This document shows positions 1 to 13,048 of a stretch of 64,000 nucleotides of DNA, in pieces. Within the stretch, counting starts at the first letter, position 1, and every line of letters begins with the position of its first letter. A program made the position numbers and the translations under genes. This DNA comes from Orobanche coerulescens. Its lineage: Eukaryota > Streptophyta > Magnoliopsida > Lamiales > Orobanchaceae. The stretch spans positions 13,935,001 to 13,999,000 of the forward strand of contig CM065804.1 in the NCBI GenBank assembly GCA_033398695.1, in the 5' to 3' direction. The notes beneath the pieces were generated by a model. The model worked only from the letters and a program-made list of their open reading frames with translations. It searched no databases and was not told the DNA's origin.

Positions 1-57
1 ATGAGTCCGAGATCCATATTTAAAATGTTACCCGAACAATCACTGCTACACGATCAC

Positions 58-440
58 TGTTCGTACACATCATGTACCGAACTCCGGAGGCCTCGACGGA
101 CCTTACCCGAACTACACACATTGTTCGTACACATCATGTACCGAACTCCGGAGGCCTCGACGGACCCTACCCGGCTACAACACACACTGTTCGTACACCT
201 CATGTACCGAACTCCGGAGGCCTCAACGGCCTTACCCGGCTACAGCATCGTTCGTACACATCATGTACCGAACTCCAGAGGTCTCGTCAGACCCTACCTG
301 GATCACACACCTTGTCCGTACACGTCATGTACCGGACACCAGAGGCCTCGTCAGACCCTACCTGGTTCACACACTTTGTTCGTACACATCATGTACCGAA
401 CTCCAGAGGCCTCGTCAGACCCTACCTGGATCACACACAC
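58..440 (-). repeat. Leader minisatellite of N1, LTR A
   Basis: About six copies of a 61-66 bp unit built around CATGTACCGAACTCC and GAGGCCTCG, both visible in each copy. The unit also contains the small palindromes CTCCGGAG and GAGGCCTC. It lies downstream of the TATA box, so it would be transcribed, and it is repeated in LTR B and LTR C. The open frames crossing it are antisense to the element and change between copies, so I do not call a protein. Confidence 0.9.
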
Positions 441-1400
441 ATCGACTCGACACAATTCATAATCATTAAATGTCAAGTCATTCCACATTACGCCGAATGT
501 ACAATCCAGCAAGTAAACCGAAACAACACAAACATCATGATCATCACAACGACTCTTAACCAACACAACACACATTCGGTACACAATACATTGAAGAAAC
601 ACGTGTACAACCATCTCATATGTACATCGCAATCCTGCACAAATGGCACAACGACTAACACGTATACCAATATATCACTATTATCACAAAGCCTTCAAAT
701 TTCGGAAAACACAACCAACTCAAACAGAACATATTTACGGAGGCAAGCAAAATCGTTATACATATCATACGTAATTACTATTCACAAGATACGAGTCGTA
801 TAATAAGATACTTGCCTTAATAACCGCTACCAAACGCTCCGAAGAACACGGTTCGACCGGGAAGCTCGGACTCAGAAGACAACGAACGAACGAAAGGGTT
901 CCGACTCGAGTTCTTCACAAGAATTCGACCCTAACAACATATAATCAATAAAACCAATTTCAACACCATGAATACGAAGAAAATCATCCTAGTTCTACCC
1001 GTTGAGACAATTCATCGGACACCACGCGTGCATAAGGAAAAGAAATCGGTCAACGGTGGATTAACGGGATTTCATCCCAACCAATAACAAGAAAACCAAG
1101 GGTTACGATTATACTATCAAAATCTAACAACAACATCGGTAAATTCGAATTAAAACACAAGATCACCACCAAATCCTCCCCAAAATCATACTAGGATTGA
1201 AGGAGTTCTTACCTCTTGAAGATTCAATCCCTATAATCCGAAGAACACGTGCTAAATCCACAATCCGAGCTAAACGATTGAAGGAGGATGAAGAAAATAA
1301 AACACTCAAATGATTTGTGAAGTAAAAACCCTCCCTCCGGCTCTCTCTCTCGGTTGCAGGTGAAGAAACGGGGAAAAATGAGTGAAATGCCGAGAAAACG

Positions 1401-1690
1401 AATTTATAGGGCGGACTCGACCGTGTCCGACATGACACGGTCGTGGCGCGCAATCGGCAGCGGGGACTCGGCCGTGTCCGGCATGACACGGTCGTGTCGC
1501 GAAGGGCGCTCGGCATCGACTTCGGCCGTGTCACGGAACACGGCCGAGCCTGCGGGCGATGGCTACCGGCTTATCCGGACGAGTACGGCACGGCCGTGCT
1601 GCACGACACGGTCGGGTCTGAGGCGTCGCTTCCGGCTTATCCGGACGAGTACGACACGGGCCGTGTCGGACGACACGGCCGAGTCCGGTC
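1401..1690 (-). promoter_or_regulatory. N1 LTR A core promoter: TATA box plus GACACGGCCGTGTC-type palindrome array
   Basis: On the minus strand CCTATAAATT (1410-1401) is a good plant TATA box. Directly upstream of it (1415-1690) lies a cluster of CpG-rich dyads such as GACACGG(T/C)CGTG and CGGCCGTGTC, with spacer units like GCTTATCCGGACGAGTACG occurring twice. The same arrangement with other palindromes is seen in every Tekay-related LTR of the window. Promoter function is inferred from position and the TATA box. Confidence 0.65.
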
Positions 1691-2367
1691 GGCGTGATCG
1701 CCAAATGAGCGGGTGAACGAAACGATCATAACTCTCTCGTCCGGACTCCGATTGACTCACCGCTCGAACCATTGGAAAGCTAACTCGATTCTCTATAATA
1801 TTGCAAGATTCAGAATTTTTGGAGTTACCAAAAATTAATGGTGATCCAACAAAGTCGAACTCATACTTAGAAAAGTCGTTTAGTAATCCCGAATTCAACA
1901 AAACGACACCGAAACCGAACACGAATACTAACCGAATCTCCGGTTACGCAGTATTCACAAAGCCGAATCTAATAGCTAGTAAAAAACACGATTCCGACCA
2001 CCCGCAGGCTCGAAATTCGACCACGGAAGGTAATGACCCCACACTATGGGAAATTACGATAATGGACCAAATGCCCGAAAATCACCATTCGACAACGAAT
2101 AATCAAACCGTAGCTCACAACCCGTATTACATCGTTACATGAACTTACGAAAAACCCCAAACGAGCTTTGAACGAGATTCGCAAGAACCGAACTCAAGCG
2201 CGGAAAAGTCGCTAAAAAGCACGGAACTCAACAAAGCGGCAAAGCGAACTCGGATGACAAAAGTGCGAATTAAATATTCTCCGAATGACGAAACGGTCAT
2301 GAGAGAGTCACAAAACAGACTCACCAAAAAAGAAATTTACCGAAAATCGAAAATTGCGGATATTACA

Positions 2368-2381
2368 TTCTACCCTCCTTA
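2368..2381 (-). other. Polypurine tract, N1 internal A
   Basis: On the minus strand AAGGAGGGTAGAA lies immediately upstream of the LTR start TGTAATATCCGC. It primes plus-strand DNA synthesis in LTR retroelements. It follows GTTTCGGGACGAAACTTC, which in the Tekay elements K1 and K2 lies just after the chromodomain. Confidence 0.85.
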
Positions 2382-4963
2382 AAAGAAGTTTCGTCCCGAA
2401 ACATAAAACAAGTAGGGAGGAGAAATATTCCGCTGTGCAAAACTCAACAAGATACACAAGAATGCGTAACTAACGCCAACGGCGAAATGTTACAAACAAC
2501 GCAAAGGAATATACGGCGTGAAAACACGCTCCACGGCGACCAACACAACGTCGCCGTTAGGGATATAATAAAAGCAACAAATGACAAGCGTTATCAAACG
2601 GATAATATGGCCAAGTCAATTACCCGACAATCACAAAACACAACGAACGAAAATCAATATGATTGACCATCCCAACGGTACATCAATCAAAACGCGAGCC
2701 AACCGCTGAACAAATACGGAATCCCACCGCCCAAGGGATGGAAGATCGAAACGAGACTAATTTCCCGAACTTAAGGGAATTAGGAAGGAGCCTGAATGCT
2801 CAACAATCACGAAACGAGAACAAAACCGAACAAACAAACGATCGAACCACAACGATCGAGACAACAAAAATCGAACAATCATGTCCGAAACACGAAGGAT
2901 AATAAAATTCAAACCACAACTCCCAGGATGATCTGGTGAGAACTACAAGACATGCATTCCCATAAGATCCACAGGAAAGGGAATAGCGATTGCAAAGTCA
3001 CAGCGACAAACGAGTTATTCCAAAACAATACCACACTCGTTCGATCAACAAAAGCAGGGGGCAGGACAAGCTCAGAAATGTCAACGAACACAATGAGTCG
3101 ACAGAGTCGAAAACACAAGAGTTCCAAGTCCGATCCACTTCGAATAAAAGAACTATTAGAACCCGATGATGTCACTCCCGAACAAGGTTCACAAGAATCG
3201 AACTGAACCCAAAAAGTCACATCGATAACCAGATCGACCCACCACAAGATCACAGTTCGTTCGAACGATGAAACCGAAATACAGAACAAGTTCATAAAGT
3301 ATCAACGAACACGACGAGTCGATAGACCTGAGAAAGAGGAAATACAGAAGTCAAAACGATACAGGCATTACATTCGACCTCTTATAAAAGAAATGTCGTT
3401 CCCGCAACTCACAACAACTGGAGTAAGGTGACAACACAAAAAGTAAATGACAGAAATATCTCCCATGGGCCTCTCTGATCCGATCCTCATATCTTTACTG
3501 AAGTTCGCGCTCCGAAAGACTCGGAACCCAACTCGCAAAACTGGATCCTGTGTCTCTCGGGTCCTCACTTGAAAAGCGTTACTGACGAGAAGGACAATTG
3601 GCACGTACATGCTCCCGACACAATACGTTCGAAATGCCTCGGCTCGGCATATCGAAAATACAAATGCTAGATACAATGGAACATAACACCGCAAAACAAC
3701 ATACCGGATATGCCAACTCAGCATAATAAAGAATCATAATACATATCATATACAACGATTACCATCGTAAAGTAATACACACACAAACACTACAACAACG
3801 ACAGTATCGTTCGGCGACATCAACGGCCCGAACGATAATCAGCACATAATTACAAACATTATGAAACAATCACACATGTACACAAACGTACAAACCCAGG
3901 CTTCAACATCTCACACTCGTGCGACAACACGCAAATCGCCACGAGGCGATAAACAGTAAACACCAGTTCACACCTCTCACAGAGGGCTAGTACAGCAAAT
4001 GCGTGGCAACGCCTCGACGTTCATGGAACCAATTCGATCATACTCGGGAGCAAACATCATAACGACAACGTGAACATCATACATACATACCCAACCCTCA
4101 ACGGGAATGGATAGTTTTTAAAAAAACGAAAACCTCCTTTTGAAAATAATTTTGGAAACACCGATTGATCTTGAGTATCACCCTTCAAAAAAAAATACAA
4201 TCGCGAAACATCGTTATCGAGACTTTGGAAAACTATTTTGCATTCGATAAAAATGAGGACACTTTCTTTTCGTGAAAAATTTTCGGAAATATTCGACCCT
4301 CGGGTCTAAGAAAGTGTTTATAAAACATTGAAAAATATCTCAAAACATTTTGGTCCTCGAGGTAGAAGAATTCGGAAACATATCGTGGCACCTTGGAAGT
4401 ACCATGAGAAAACAATTCATTTTAAACGTACGTCTCGAAATTTATTTCTAGGATACTCAAGATTTTCAAAGATAATTCAATGGGCTAGAATGCCCAAAAA
4501 TCTCAGGTAATTACACGGAACATTATAGCGTTGTGGGTCCCGCGCCGGAACCCACCAGGATAAAAAATATTTACAAAAACGCCAAAAGGGCTGATGACGG
4601 TAATATTTCAAAAAACTCACAAAAGCCATTTACAAAATACTAAGTACCGTCACAAGAATTTTGCGAAAACGTTCAAGGCCATAACGCCAAAACTCGGTTA
4701 AAGGAATCGGTTTTCAAACTAAAACTCAGTCGCCGATACCTTTTCGAAATCCGTCAAGGTTTACAACTTCCACACCATACCACACCACCCGGTGGTTCAA
4801 AGATAAAACAATAATGTTCCCAGTCCTATACACATACTATATGCCACAAGTACTAAACACAATTATATTACACAATACTGTGTAAAGAAAATCATGCACC
4901 GCAATTAACTCACTAAGATAAAAATCGAGATACACAGGTACTTCGCATAAAAGAGGAGACTTA

Positions 4964-4964
4964 C
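4964..4964 (-). other. Conserved GTAAGT splice-donor-like site downstream of the primer site (N1)
   Basis: On the minus strand GGAT|GTAAGTCTCC begins at 4964, 193 bp after the primer site. The same site with the same preceding CGTGCGACC sequence occurs in N2 (60572), N3 (42615) and K1 (30335), and as GTCC|GTAAGT in K2 (53804). In N1 the matching acceptor and gag start are no longer recognisable. Confidence 0.45.
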
Positions 4965-5145
4965 ATCCACAGGTCGCACGGAGGTGACGGTCGCCCACGA
5001 TACCAATCTCGTCCGACAACATAACCGACACGTTGTGACTACGCACAACTCAACTTGTCACCTGATGACTCAAACGACATGACAACACATTACTCGACAA
5101 ATCACGACTTGACTCGACCCGACAGCCTAGGTTTCCGCAACCTAA

Positions 5146-5157
5146 GCTCTGATACCA
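5146..5157 (-). other. Primer binding site, initiator tRNA-Met (N1 internal A)
   Basis: The plus strand reads GCTCTGATACCA, so the minus strand reads TGGTATCAGAGC. This matches the 3' end of plant initiator tRNA-Met, including CCA. It starts four bases inside the LTR end at 5162, as usual for Ty3/gypsy and copia elements. Confidence 0.9.
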
Positions 5158-5520
5158 TAAATGTAACACCCCCAAAACCGTATGGGAATATTACACGCCG
5201 TAAACCCTTTCCGCAAGGATCTACCAGGCTAAACGTCCATAAACAACCAAAAGCTTGCCCGTCCAGGGTCAAACAATATAATAATACAGACCGTCAAGGT
5301 CACTTACACATAAACACACAGACCGATGAGGTCACACAACTCTATCAACAGGACTGACTAACAACATTACCCACACAGGGGTCGAAATACAATACAACGG
5401 AAGACTGAATCAACTTCTAACAATACAACTAAACTCTACAACTCTCAACTCTTGATTAGTATCGCAGCTCGTCATCCCATTGTGCCAATCCTGTGACTGC
5501 TCCCCTGAACCTGCATGTAC

Positions 5521-6654
5521 CTGGACGCAGAACAGACATCCACCCCCCGAATACTCGGGGGTTAGTAAAACTCCACTGTTTTACTAGTGCAAGTATCAAA
5601 CCATACGAAAAGTAACAAGCAAATAGCAACTACGAATTTAATACGGAAATCCATTATCAAAATGTTCCCGAGAAGTTTTAGAATTTCAAACTCAAGTAAG
5701 AGATATTTGAAAAGGAACACATCATCTCGGGGATTTTTGAAACAGAAATTCTTTTGGACCTCGAGTCCCAATTTACAAAACCTTTTCGAAAACATTAGGG
5801 CCTTAGCCCGATTCTCGTTTCAAAGCACACCAAATAATATATCATTATGAGTCCGAGATCCATATTTAAAATGTTACCCGAACAATCATCGCTACGATCC
5901 TTTGTTCGTACACATCATGTACCGAACTCCGGAGGCCTCGACGGACCTTACCCGAACTACACACATTGTTCGTACACATCATGTACCGAACTCCGAGGCC
6001 TCGACGGACCCTACCCGGCTAACACACACCGCTCGTACACATCATGTACCGAACTCCGAGGCCTCAACGGCCTTACCCGGCCACAAAGATCGTTCGTACA
6101 CATCATGTACCGAACTCCGGAGGTCTCGCTGCACCCTACCGGATCACACACCTTGTCCGTACACGTCATGTACCGACACGGAGGCCTCGTCAGACCCTAC
6201 CTGGTTCACACACTTTGTTCGTACACATCATGTACCGAACTCCAGAGGCCTCGTCAGACCCTACCTGGATCACACACACATTGACTCGACACAATTCATA
6301 ATCATTAAATGTCAAGTCATTCCACATTACGCCGAATGTACAATCCAGCAAGTAAACCGAAACAACACAAACATCATGATCATCACAACGACTCTTAACC
6401 AACACAACACACATTCGGTACACAATACATTGAAGAAACACGTGTACAACCATCTCATATGTACATCGCAATCCTGCACAAATGGCACAACGACTAACAC
6501 GTATACCAATATATCACTATTATCACAAAGCCTTCAAATTTCGGAAAACACAACCAACTCAAACAGAACATATTTACGGAGGCAAGCAAAATCGTTATAC
6601 ATATCATACGTAATTACTATTCACAAGATACGAGTCGTATAATAAGATACTTGC
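5521..6654 (-). other. Candidate GC-AG leader intron in N1 LTR B
   Basis: The minus-strand donor is AAG|GCAAGTATC (intron from 6654). The acceptor is CCAG|GTAC (5521), with an alternative GCAG|GTTC ten bases further (5511). CTAAC (5565-5561), an optimal plant branch-point sequence, lies 40-44 nt before the acceptor. It sits between stem-loop I (5564-5571 with 5578-5585, 8 bp) and stem-loop II (5544-5550 with 5555-5561, 7 bp). The intron would remove the minisatellite. The same layout in other LTR families supports it; there is no transcript evidence here. Confidence 0.5.
5900..6280 (-). repeat. Leader minisatellite of N1, LTR B
   Basis: About six copies of the CATGTACCGAACTCC unit. Compared with LTR A and C, this copy has single-base losses in GGAGG and altered CAG/CTG positions (for example GTCGCTGCACC-type in place of CGTCAGACC), while the sequence between is unchanged. 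Confidence 0.88.
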
Positions 6655-7233
6655 CTTAATAACCGCTACCAAACGCTCCGAAGAACACGGTTCGACCGGG
6701 AAGCTCGGACCCCGAAGAAGACAACGAACGAAAGGGTTCCGACTCGAGTTCTTCACAAGAATTCGACCCTAACAACATATAATCAATAAAACCAATTTCA
6801 ACACCATGAATACGAAGAAAATCATCCTAGTTCTACCCGTTGAGACAATTCATCGGACACCACGCGTGCATAAGGAAAAGAAATCGGTCAACGGTGGATT
6901 AACGGGATTTCATCCCAACCAATAACAAGAAAACCAAGGGTTACGATTATACTATCAAAATCTAACAACAACATCGGTAAATTCAATTAAAACACAAGAT
7001 CACCACCAAATCCTCCCCAAAATCATACTAGGATTGAAGGAGTTCTTACCTCTTGAAGATTCAATCCCTATAATCCGAAGAACACGTGCTAAATCCACAA
7101 TCCGAGCTAAACGATTGAAGGAGGATGAAGAAAATAAAACACTCAAATGATTTGTGAAGTAAAACCCTCCCTCCGGCTCTCTCTCGGTTGCAGTGAAGAA
7201 ACGGGGAAAATGAGCTGAAATGCCGAGAAAACG

Positions 7234-7520
7234 AATTTATAGGGCGGATGACTCGACCGTGTCCGACATGACACGGCCGTGGCGCGCAATCGCCGGGCAG
7301 GACTCGACCGTGTCCGCATGACACGGTCGTGTCGCGAAGGGGCGCTGCATCGACTCGCCGTGTCCTCGAACACGGCCGAGCCTCGGGCGCGGGCTACCGC
7401 TTATCCGACGAGTACGGCACGGCCGCGCTGCATTTACACGGCCGGGTCTGAGGCGCCGCTTCCGCTTATCCGACGAGTACGACACGGGCCGTGTCGGACG
7501 ACACGGCCGAGTCCGGGCCG
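7234..7520 (-). promoter_or_regulatory. N1 LTR B core promoter: TATA box and palindrome array
   Basis: The TATA box CTATAAATTCG on the minus strand (7243-7234) is preceded by GACACGG(C/T)CGTG-type palindromes to about 7520. The array differs from LTR A and C by many one- to three-base indels, although the flanking U3 is nearly identical. Confidence 0.6.
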
Positions 7521-8201
7521 GCGGATCGCCAAATGAGCGGGTGAACGAAACGATCATAACTCTCTCGTCCGACTCCGATTGACACACCGCTCGAACCATT
7601 GGAAAGCTAACTCGATTCTCTATAATATTGCAAGATTCAGAATTTTTGGAGTTACCAAAAATTAATGGTGATCCAACAAAGTCGAACTCATACTTAGAAA
7701 AGTCGTTTAGTAATCCCGAATTCAACAAAACGACACCGAAACCCGAACACGAATACGAACCGAAGATACGGTTACGAAGTACTCACAAAGACGAATCTAA
7801 GAGCTAGTAGAACACACGATTCCGACCACCCGAAGGCTCGAAATTCGACAACGGAAGGTAATTACCCCAAACTTTGGGAAATTACGAAAATGGCCCAAAT
7901 GCCCGAAAATCACCATACGACAACGAATAATCAAACCGACGCTCACAACACGTATAACAACGTTAAATGAACTTACGAAAAACCCCAAACGACAGTTTCG
8001 AACGAGATTCGCAAGAACCGAACTCAAGCGCGGAAAAGTCGCTAAAAAGCACGGAACTCAACAAAGCAAAGACCAAACGAACTCGGATGACAAAAGTGCA
8101 GAATTAAATATTCTCCGAATGACGAAACGGTCATGAGAGAGTCACAAAACAGACTCACCAAAAAAGAAATTTACCGAAAATCGAAAATTGCGGATATTAC
8201 A

Positions 8202-10971
8202 TTCTACCCTCCTTAAAAGAAGTTTCGTCCAAACATAAAACAAGTAGGAGGAGAAATATTCCGCTGTGCAAAACTCAACAAGATACACAAGAATGCGTAA
8301 CTAACGCCCAACGGCGAAATGTTACAAACAACGCAAAGGAATATACGGCGTGAAAACACGCTCCACGGCGACCAACACAACGTCGCCGTTAGGGATATAA
8401 TAAAAGCAACAAATGACAAGCGTTATCAAACGGATAATATGGCCAAGTCAATTACCCGACAATCACAAAACACAACGAACGAAAATCAATATGATTGACC
8501 ATCCCAACGGTACATCAATCAAAACGCGAGCCAACCGAACAAATACGGAATCCCACCGCCCAAGGGATGGAAGATCGAAACGAGACTAATTTCCCGAACT
8601 TAAGGGAATTAGGAAGGAGCCCGAATGCTCAACAATCACGAAACGAGAACAAAACCGAACAAACAAACGATCGAACCACAACGATCGAGACAACAAAAAT
8701 CGAACAATCATGTCCGAAACACGAAGGATAATAAAATTCAAACCACAACTCCCGTGATGATCCGTGAGAACTACAAGACATGCATTCCCATAAGATCCAC
8801 AGAAAGGGAATAGCGATTGCAAAGTCACAAATGACAAACGAGTTATTCCAAAACAATACCACACTGCTCGATCAACAAAAGCAAGGGGCAGGACAAGCTC
8901 GAAATGTCAACGAACATAATGAGTCGACAGAGTCGAAAACACAAGAGTTCCAAGTCCGATCCACTTCGAATAAAAGAACTATTAGAACCCGATGATGTCA
9001 CTCCCGAACAAGGTTCACAAGAATCGAATCGAACCCAAAAAGTCACATCGATAACCAGATCGACCCACCACAAGATCACGCTGCTCGAACGATGAAACCG
9101 AAATACGTAACAAGTTCATAAAGTATCAACGAACACGAGTCGATAGACTGAGAAAGAGGAAATGCGTAAGTCAAAACGATACTGCATTACATTCGACCTC
9201 TTATAAAAGAAATGTCGTTCCCGCAACTCACAACAACCGGAGTAAGGTGACAACACAAAAAGTAAACGATGTAAATATCTCCCATGGGCCTCTCTCGATC
9301 CGATCCTCATATCTTTATCAAGTTCGCGCTCCGAAAGACTCGAACCCAACTCGCAAAATCGATCCTGTGTCTCTCGGGTCCTCACTTGAAAAGCGCATCG
9401 ACGAGAAGGACAATTGGCACGTACATGCTCCCGACACAATACGTTCGAAATGCCTCGGCTCGGCATATCGAAAATACAAATGCTAGATACAATGGAACAT
9501 AACACCGCAAAACAACATACCGGAGATGCCAACTCAGCATAATAAAGAATCATAATACATATCATATACAACGATTACCATCGTAAAGTAATACACACAC
9601 AAACACTACAACAACGATGATCGTTCGCGACATCAACGGCCCGAACGATAATCAGCACATAATTACAAACATTATGAAACAATCACACATGTACACAAAC
9701 GTACAAACCTGTGCTTCAACATCTCACACTCGTGCGACAACACGCAAATCGCCACGAGGCGATAAACAGTAAACACCAGTTCACACCTCTCACAGAGGGC
9801 TAGTACAGCAAATGCGTGGCAACGCCTCGACGTTCATGGCACCAATTCGATCATACTCGGGAGCAAACATCATAACGACAACGTGAACATCATACATACA
9901 TACCCAACCCTCAACGGGAATGGATAGTTTTTAAAAAAACGAAAACCTCCTTTTGAAAATAATTTTGGAAACACCGATTGATCTTGAGTATCACCCTTCA
10001 AAAAAAAATACAATCGCGAAACATCGTTATCGAGACTTTGGAAAACTATTTTGCATTCGATAAAAATGAGGACACTTTCTTTTCGTGAAAAATTTTTGGA
10101 AATATTCGACCCTCGGGTCTAAGAAAGTGTTTATAAAACATTGAAAAATATCTCAAAACATTTTGGTCCTCGAGGTAGAAGAATTCGGAAACATATCGTG
10201 GCACCTTGGAAGTACCATGAGAAAACAATTCATTTTAAACGTACGTCTCGAAATTTATTTCTAGGATACTCAAGATTTTCAAAGATAATTCAATGGGCTA
10301 GAATGCCCAAAAATCTCAGGTAATTACACGGAACATTATAGCGTTGTGGGTCCCGCGCCGGAACCCACCAGGATAAAAAATATTTACAAAAACGCCAAAA
10401 GGGCTGATGACGGTAATATTTCAAAAAACTCACAAAAGCCATTTACAAAATACTAAGTACCGTCACAAGAATTTTGCGAAAGCGTTCAAGGCCATAACGC
10501 CAAAACTCGGTTAAAAGAATCGGTTTTCAAACTAAAACTCAGTCGCCGATACCTTTTCGAAATCCGTCAAGGTTTACAACTTCCACACCATACCACACCA
10601 CCCGGTGGTTCAAAGATAAAACAATAATGTGCCAGTCCTATACACATACTATATGCCACAAGTACTAAACACAATTATATTACACAATACTGTGTAAAGA
10701 AAATCATGCACCGCAATTAACTCACTAAGATAAAAATCGAGATACACAGGTACTTCGCATAAAAGAGGAGACTTACATCCACAGGTCGCACGGAGGTGAC
10801 GGCCGCCACGATACCAATCTCGTCCGACAACATAACCGACACGTTGTGACTACGCACAACTCAACTTGTCACCCGATGACTCAAACGACATGACAACACA
10901 TTACTCGACAAATCACGACTTGACTCGACCCGACACCCTATGTTTCCGCAACCTAAGCTCGATACCATAAA
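8202..10971 (-). mobile_element. N1 internal region B, non-coding
   Basis: This 2770-bp region lies between a purine tract at 8202 (minus AAGGAGGGTAGAA) and a primer site at 10957-10967. That primer site reads GCTCGATACCA, one T short of internal A. Its content is as in internal A: no pol, a decayed Gag zinc-knuckle region around 9480-9360, a buried purine-tract/LTR-start-like motif near 9195-9210, and a buried LTR-end-like motif near 10345-10370. About 1.2 kb (roughly 9730-10950) is almost identical to internal A, so the duplication is recent or the copies are homogenised. Confidence 0.8.
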
Positions 10972-11714
10972 TGTAACACCCCAAAACCGTATGGGAATAT
11001 TACACGCCGTAAACCCTTTCCGCAAGGATCTACCAAAGCAACGTCCATAAACAACCAAAAGCTTGCCCGTCTGTGGTCAAACAATATAATAATACTGCAC
11101 TGGCCAAGGTCACTTACACATAAACACACAGACCGATGAGGTCACACAACTCTATCAACAGGACTGACTAACAACATTACCCACACAGGGGTCGAAATAC
11201 AATACAACGGAAGACTGAATCAACTTCTAACAATACAACTAAACTCTACCTACTCTCAACTCTTGATTAGTATCGCAGCTCGTCATCCCATTGTGCCAAT
11301 CCTGTGATGCTCCCCGAACCTGCATGTACCTGGACGCAGAACAGACATCCACCCCCCGAATACTCGGGGGTTAGTAAAACTCCACTGTTTTACTAGTGCA
11401 AGTATCAAACCATACGAAAAGTAACAAGCAAATAGCAACTACGAATTTAATACGGAAATCCATTATCAAAATGTTCCCGAGAAGTTTTAGAATTTCGAAC
11501 TCAAGTAAGAGATATTTGAAAAGGAACACATCATCTCGGGGATTTTTGAAACAGAAATTCTTTTGGACCTCGAGTCCCAATTTACAAAACCTTTTCGAAA
11601 ACATTAGGGCCTTAGCCCGATTCTCGTTTCAAAGCACACCAAATAATATATCATTATGAGTCCGAGATCCATATTTAAAATGTTACCCGAACAATCATCG
11701 CTACACGATCACCT

Positions 11715-12100
11715 GTCAGACACATCATGTACCGAACTCCGGAGGCCTCGACGGACCTTACCCGAACTACACACATTGTTCGTACACATCATGTACCGAA
11801 CTCCGGAGGCCTCGACGGACCCTACCCGGCTACAACACACACTGTTCGTACACATCATGTACCGAACTCCGGAGGCCTCAACGGGCCTTACCCGGCTACA
11901 GCATCGTTCGTACACATCATGTACCGAACTCCAGAGGTCTCGTCAGACCCTACCTGGATCACACACCTTGTCCGTACACGTCATGTACCGGACACCAGAG
12001 GCCTCGTCAGACCCTACCTGGTTCACACACTTTGTTCGTACACATCATGTACCGAACTCCAGAGGCCTCGTCAGACCCTACCTGGATCACACACACATCG
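11715..12100 (-). repeat. Leader minisatellite of N1, LTR C
   Basis: Six units of about 61-66 bp around CATGTACCGAACTCC. The first unit reads GTCAGACAC where LTR A has GTTCGTACAC. It lies inside the candidate leader intron. Confidence 0.88.
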
Positions 12101-13048
12101 ACTCGACACAATTCATAATCATTAAATGTCAAGTCATTCCACATTACGCCGAATGTACAATCCAGCAAGTAAACCGAAACAACACAAACATCATGATCAT
12201 CACAACGACTCTTAACCAACACAACACACATTCGGTACACAATACATTGAAGAAACACGTGTACAACCATCTCATATGTACATCGCAATCCTGCACAAAT
12301 GGCACAACGACTAACACGTATACCAATATATCACTATTATCACAAAGCCTTCAAATTTCGGAAAACACAACCAACTCAAAGAACATATTTACGGAGGCAA
12401 GCAAAATCGTTATACATATCATACGTAATTACTATTCACAAGATACGAGTCGTATAATAAGATACTTGCCTTAATAACCGCTACCAAACGCTCCGAAGAA
12501 CACGGTTCGACCGGGAAGCTCGGACCCCGAAGAAGACAACGAACGAAAGGGTTCCGACTCGAGTTCTTCACAAGAATTCGACCCTAACAACATATAATCA
12601 ATAAAACCAATTTCAACACCATGAATACGAAGAAAATCATCCTAGTTCTACCCGTTGAGACAATTCATCGGACACCACGCGTGCATAAGGAAAAGAAATC
12701 GGTCAACGGTGGATTAACGGGATTTCATCCCAACCAATAACAAGAAAACCAAGGGTTACGATTATACTATCAAAATCTAACAACAACATCGGTAAATTCA
12801 ATTAAAACACAAGATCACCACCAAATCCTCCCCAAAATCATACTAGATTGAAGGAGTTCTTACCTCTTGAAGATTCAATCCCTATAATCCGAAGAACACG
12901 TGCTAAATCCACAATCCGAGCTAAACGATTGAAGGAGGGTGAAGAAAATAAAACACTCAAATGATTTGTGAAGTAAAAACCCTCCCTCCGGCTCTCTCTC
13001 GGTTGCAGTGTGAAGAAACGGGAAAATGAGTGAAATGCCGAGAAAACG

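Larger units (their letters stand above)
1..2367 (-). mobile_element. N1 LTR A (partial; about 685 bp missing at the window edge)
   Basis: Position 1 corresponds to 5847 in LTR B and 11656 in LTR C, so the U5 end of this LTR is cut off by the window. It ends at GGATATTACA (2358-2367), directly followed by the reverse complement of the polypurine tract. On the minus strand it runs from the U3 start at 2367 through a palindrome-rich segment and a TATA box near 1405 to the leader with a GC-type splice-donor-like site (AAG|GCAAGTA, junction 816/815) and a minisatellite at 58-440. Confidence 0.9.
2368..5161 (-). mobile_element. N1 internal region A, non-coding
   Basis: This 2794-bp region lies between the polypurine tract (2368) and the primer site (5146-5157). 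No retroviral enzyme domain can be found. On the minus strand, a badly decayed zinc-knuckle segment of a Gag protein lies around 3660-3540. Directly downstream is a second polypurine/LTR-start-like sequence (CTTTTATAAGAGGTCGAATG, about 3400-3375). About 600 bp inside the primer site, at 4519-4565, there is an LTR-end-like sequence (GGAACCCACCAGG). The region therefore seems to be assembled from pieces of an older Tekay relative. It is nearly identical to internal B except at CAG/CTG and CG positions. Confidence 0.8.
5162..8201 (-). mobile_element. N1 LTR B, complete (3040 bp)
   Basis: It begins TGTAACACCC at 5162 and ends GGATATTACA at 8201 on the plus strand. It is preceded by a primer site and followed by a polypurine tract (both as reverse complements), so it serves both neighbouring internal regions. 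From the sense (minus) start: U3 8201 to about 7245, palindrome array 7520-7245, TATA 7243-7234, candidate leader intron 6654-5521 with the minisatellite 6280-5900, and U5 end 5162. LTRs above 3 kb with a short non-coding interior are typical of LARDs. Confidence 0.92.

Noticed and set aside
58..440. Regular repeats that look like a CRISPR array
   Set aside because: Units are directly tandem without unique spacers and lie in a plant LTR; a minisatellite explains them.
5146..5157. tRNA gene suggested by GCTCTGATACCA
   Set aside because: Only the 3' end of tRNA-iMet is present, at the fixed distance from an LTR; it is a primer binding site.
1..12474. Open frames of up to 272 codons beginning MSPRSIFKMLPEQS in each N1 LTR
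   Set aside because: They are antisense to the element, run through a minisatellite and change frame and length between copies; no known domain.
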